From Saccharothrix sp. NRRL B-16348 (GTDB lineage Bacteria > Actinomycetota > Actinomycetes > Mycobacteriales > Pseudonocardiaceae), in NCBI RefSeq assembly GCF_001280085.1, contig NZ_LGED01000200.1, forward strand, positions 136,679 to 200,678: DNA of 64,000 bases, read 5' to 3'. Positions 62,283 through 64,000 of the stretch are shown here, one piece after another. The notes under the pieces were generated by a model. It did not search any database and was not told the origin of the DNA. It saw only the letters and a list, made by a program, of their open reading frames with translations. Position 1 is the first letter of the stretch, and each line of letters opens with the position of its first letter. The translations under genes were made by a program, and so were the position numbers.

Positions 62283-63221
62283 TCAGTGGCAGGCGACCAG
62301 GATGACGGCCAGCAGTCCGGTGAACGCGGCGATCACCGGGATCACCATGGCCGCAACACAGGCCGCTCCGTAGGCCAGCAGGCTACGAGCCGAATCAGGT
62401 CGGCGGCGCGGGGTGGCCAGGAGTTCGAGCCTCACCTCGACCGAGTCCCGGCCCATCGCGAGCGCCGAGCCCGGTGTGCCGTTGCCCGACACCCCCAGCA
62501 GCGCTGCCCGGACGGCGTCGACCCCGCAGGCGCGGACGGCGGCGGCGTCGGCGGCGAGCTCGACCAGTTCCCGCACGACGGCGGGCGCGCGGCGGAACAA
62601 GGGGAGGAACGGCAGCGCGGTCGCCACCGCGTCACCGGCGGCGACAAGGAGGTGGTGCCTGCCGCGCAGGTGGGCGCGCTCGTGGGCGAGCACGGCGTCG
62701 ACCTGTTCACGGGTGAGCCGGCGGTGAAGTCCTTCGGTGGCGACGACGACGCCCGGCGTGCCCGCCAGGCTGAAGGCCAGCGGCTCGTCGTGGTCGAGCC
62801 AGAGCGTCGCCGGCGAGCCGGGTTCGCGATGGGCGGCGACCCGGAGCATCGCCAGGTGGTCCCGGCGCCTGCCCGCCCGCCGGCGTGCGCCTCTCACGCT
62901 CACGACCACCAGCCGGCTCAGGAGCCCGACCAGCAGCACCAGGCCGACGACGCCGCCGGTGGCCTCGACGCGCGGCGTCATGCCGTGGGTCAGCGACGAC
63001 CAGCACTCGTGCGCCAAGGCCAGCGCGTGGGAACCATGGTCGGGCAGGAGGAGCAGTGTCACGGCCAGGGCGGCGGTGGTCACGACGCTCACGGCAGACG
63101 CCAGCCAGGTCAGCAGCAGGACCAGTGGGTCGGTGCCGCGTGCGACCAGGCGCAGCAGCTGACGGGGTGCGAGCACGCCCATGAGCCCCGCCGTGACCAG
63201 CAACGCGGCGGCCACGGTCAT
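62283..63221 (-). CDS. M56-family (BlaR1-like) membrane metalloprotease
   Basis: The 312-residue inner-membrane protease has four to five helices and the zinc motif HERAHLRGRHH (HExxH) with a third ligand in ELVELAADAAAV. BlaR1/MecR1 relatives cleave a BlaI repressor when they sense an outside signal. This one has no extracellular penicillin-binding domain, so the signal is unknown. Its ATG overlaps the BlaI stop by four bases. The nuo operon follows in the same direction. Confidence 0.9.
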   Translation of the reverse strand: MTVAAALLVTAGLMGVLAPRQLLRLVARGTDPLVLLLTWLASAVSVVTTAALAVTLLLLPDHGSHALALAHECWSSLTHGMTPRVEATGGVVGLVLLVGLLSRLVVVSVRGARRRAGRRRDHLAMLRVAAHREPGSPATLWLDHDEPLAFSLAGTPGVVVATEGLHRRLTREQVDAVLAHERAHLRGRHHLLVAAGDAVATALPFLPLFRRAPAVVRELVELAADAAAVRACGVDAVRAALLGVSGNGTPGSALAMGRDSVEVRLELLATPRRRPDSARSLLAYGAACVAAMVIPVIAAFTGLLAVILVACH

Positions 63222-63580
63222 CTCTTGCGCGACCTCCTGGGCAGTGCCTTGCGCAGCAGTTCGGTCTCGTGCTCGGACGCGGAGCGCGCGAAGTGCAGCA
63301 GCACACCATCCGGGTCGCCGGAAGCGTTGACCAGCTCGCGCACGGCGTTCGCCGCGGCTTCGGCACGGCTCGTCGTCGGCTCGTAGTGGTAGGCCTTGCC
63401 GACGAGTTCGCGCTGGACCCAGCCCTTGCGGTGCAGGTTGTCCAGCACGGTGAGCACCGTGGTGTAGGCGAGCTGCTTGCCGGTGTCGAGGTCGCTGAGG
63501 ACGTCACGGACCTTCATCGGCTCGGACGCGCGCCACAGCACGTCCATCACCGCTGCCTCCAACTCGCCCAGCCCGTGCAT
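63218..63580 (-). CDS. BlaI/MecI/CopY-family repressor
   Basis: The 120-residue winged-helix repressor contains AVMDVLWRASEPMKVRDVL, LAYTTVLTVLDNLHRKGWV and GKAYHYEPTTSR. It is coupled to the M56 protease, its probable inactivator. ATG 63580 follows GAAGGGGG. Two dyads lie upstream (63588-63619 and 63641-63659). The unit may control the nuo genes behind it. Confidence 0.9.
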   Translation of the reverse strand: MHGLGELEAAVMDVLWRASEPMKVRDVLSDLDTGKQLAYTTVLTVLDNLHRKGWVQRELVGKAYHYEPTTSRAEAAANAVRELVNASGDPDGVLLHFARSASEHETELLRKALPRRSRKR

Positions 63581-63587
63581 CACGCCC

Positions 63588-63619
63588 CCTTCGACCACGA
63601 CATGTTACGTGGTCGAAGG
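63588..63619. promoter_or_regulatory. 12-base inverted repeat at the BlaI start
   Basis: CCTTCGACCACG (63588-63599) and CGTGGTCGAAGG (63608-63619) are perfect inverted copies around ACATGTTA, immediately upstream of the BlaI start. Likely an operator or a 5'-end hairpin. Confidence 0.6.
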
Positions 63620-63640
63620 AGACCTCAGAAGACACGACCT

Positions 63641-63659
63641 CTACTAAGCGATATAGTAG
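63641..63659. promoter_or_regulatory. BlaI-type TACTA-TAGTA operator
   Basis: CTACTAAGCGATATAGTAG has CTACTA/TAGTAG arms seven bases apart, the usual layout of actinobacterial BlaI operators. It lies 61 bases before the BlaI start. Confidence 0.7.
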
Positions 63660-63813
63660 GAGTGGGCTGGCGCTGCCCGCGCGCGGCCCGTGTCCGTCGA
63701 GATCCTCCCCCCTCCTCGGCGGCTGCGTCGGGTGAGCCGGGCGTGTGTCTCCCGTCCGGCTCACCCGATGTCTTCCTCGTCCTGCCGGCTCCGGGCCTTC
63801 GGGAAACTCCGAC

Positions 63814-63876
63814 TTGACATCCGCGTACCCCCAGGGGGTATGTTTCGGCCGCCCTACGGGGTACCCCCTCGGGGTA
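63814..63876 (+). promoter_or_regulatory. Promoter with two CsoR-like dyads before the MFS gene
   Basis: TTGACA (63814-63819) is followed by TACCCCCAGGGGGTA (63826-63840), which overlaps a TATGTT -10 (63839-63844), and by TACCCC-CTC-GGGGTA (63862-63876) downstream. Repression by CsoR is the simplest reading. Confidence 0.7.
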
Positions 63877-63904
63877 TAGGAACGAAGGACTGGAAGGACT
63901 TGTC

Positions 63905-64000
63905 ATGAACCCCGATCCCCGGCGCTGGTGGGCACTCGTCGTGCTCGCGGCGGCGCAGTTCATGGTCATCATGGACACCTCGATCATCGCTGTGGCGCTG
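63905..64000 (+). CDS. DHA2-family MFS exporter, start only
   Basis: ATG 63905 follows GAAGGAC and opens a frame beginning MNPDPRRWWALVVLAAAQFM, then VIMDTSIIAVAL, the first helix and motif D1 of DHA2 (EmrB/QacA) drug:H+ antiporters. The window ends after 32 residues. Two CsoR-like dyads in the promoter suggest a metal-regulated exporter. It resembles the exporter at 16429-17898. Confidence 0.8.
   Translation, partial: MNPDPRRWWALVVLAAAQFMVIMDTSIIAVAL

Noticed and set aside
1..64000. CRISPR arrays, tRNA or rRNA genes, plasmid or phage origins
   Set aside because: I saw no regularly spaced repeats, no tRNA-like TTCRANY arm with matching stems, and no rRNA sequence.

Overview
The window is about 70% GC and has GTG starts, AGGAGG-type ribosome binding sites, overlapping stop/start junctions, ArsR-type mercury regulation and large modular NRPS/PKS genes. 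This points to the chromosome of a filamentous actinobacterium, plausibly a Pseudonocardiales such as Saccharothrix, Lentzea or Actinosynnema. The genus is an inference.

Left part (1-18500), accessory genes. A short conserved actinobacterial gene and a DinB-fold gene are followed by a degenerate stretch with an IS5-type transposase remnant. Then come a CadD-type cation exporter, a small zinc-ribbon protein and a compact mercury operon (merB, merA, divergent ArsR-type merR) with two palindromic operators. After a DUF169 gene there is a peptide cassette: an ArsR-type regulator, a small tail-anchored protein, a C39-peptidase ABC transporter and a 39-residue GG-leader peptide with a Cys-rich core. 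A broken PA-domain gene, a serine hydrolase, a Gabija-like defence pair (OLD nuclease plus UvrD-like helicase) and a His-rich-tailed MFS exporter with a BlaI-type repressor complete this part.

Middle part (18565-47026), a hybrid NRPS-PKS cluster. DAHP synthase and salicylate synthase supply salicylate. A salicyl-AMP ligase loads it onto an ArCP-Cy-A(MT-like)-PCP synthetase whose specificity residues read as cysteine, giving a hydroxyphenyl-thiazoline. A second set resembles mycobactin lipid/ketide genes: a FAAL, an ACP-KS, an AT-DH-KR-ACP, and a KS - inactive AT - carrier - degenerate C protein. Between them lie an unusual trio (Cys-His-Asp protein, deoxyribosyltransferase-like protein, complete PurF paralogue), two sister methyltransferases, an LLM flavin oxidoreductase and an MMPL exporter. 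Promoters of the early genes share CTAC-N6-GTAG boxes. I see neither iron boxes nor ferric-siderophore uptake genes, so the product need not be a siderophore.

Right part (47050-64000), metal handling and respiration. It contains CsoR, an FAD monooxygenase, two TetR regulators, a CDGSH protein, a CopZ-like chaperone, an NlpC/P60 hydrolase, an alpha/beta hydrolase, a Csp-type copper store and the deleted remnant of a copper ATPase next to an intact CsoR-like operator. A BlaI-BlaR1-like pair then leads in the same direction into a membrane-arm-only complex I operon (A, a NuoB/NuoD-like fusion without cluster cysteines, H, J, K, L, M, N). The window ends inside a second DHA2 MFS gene behind two CsoR-like operators.
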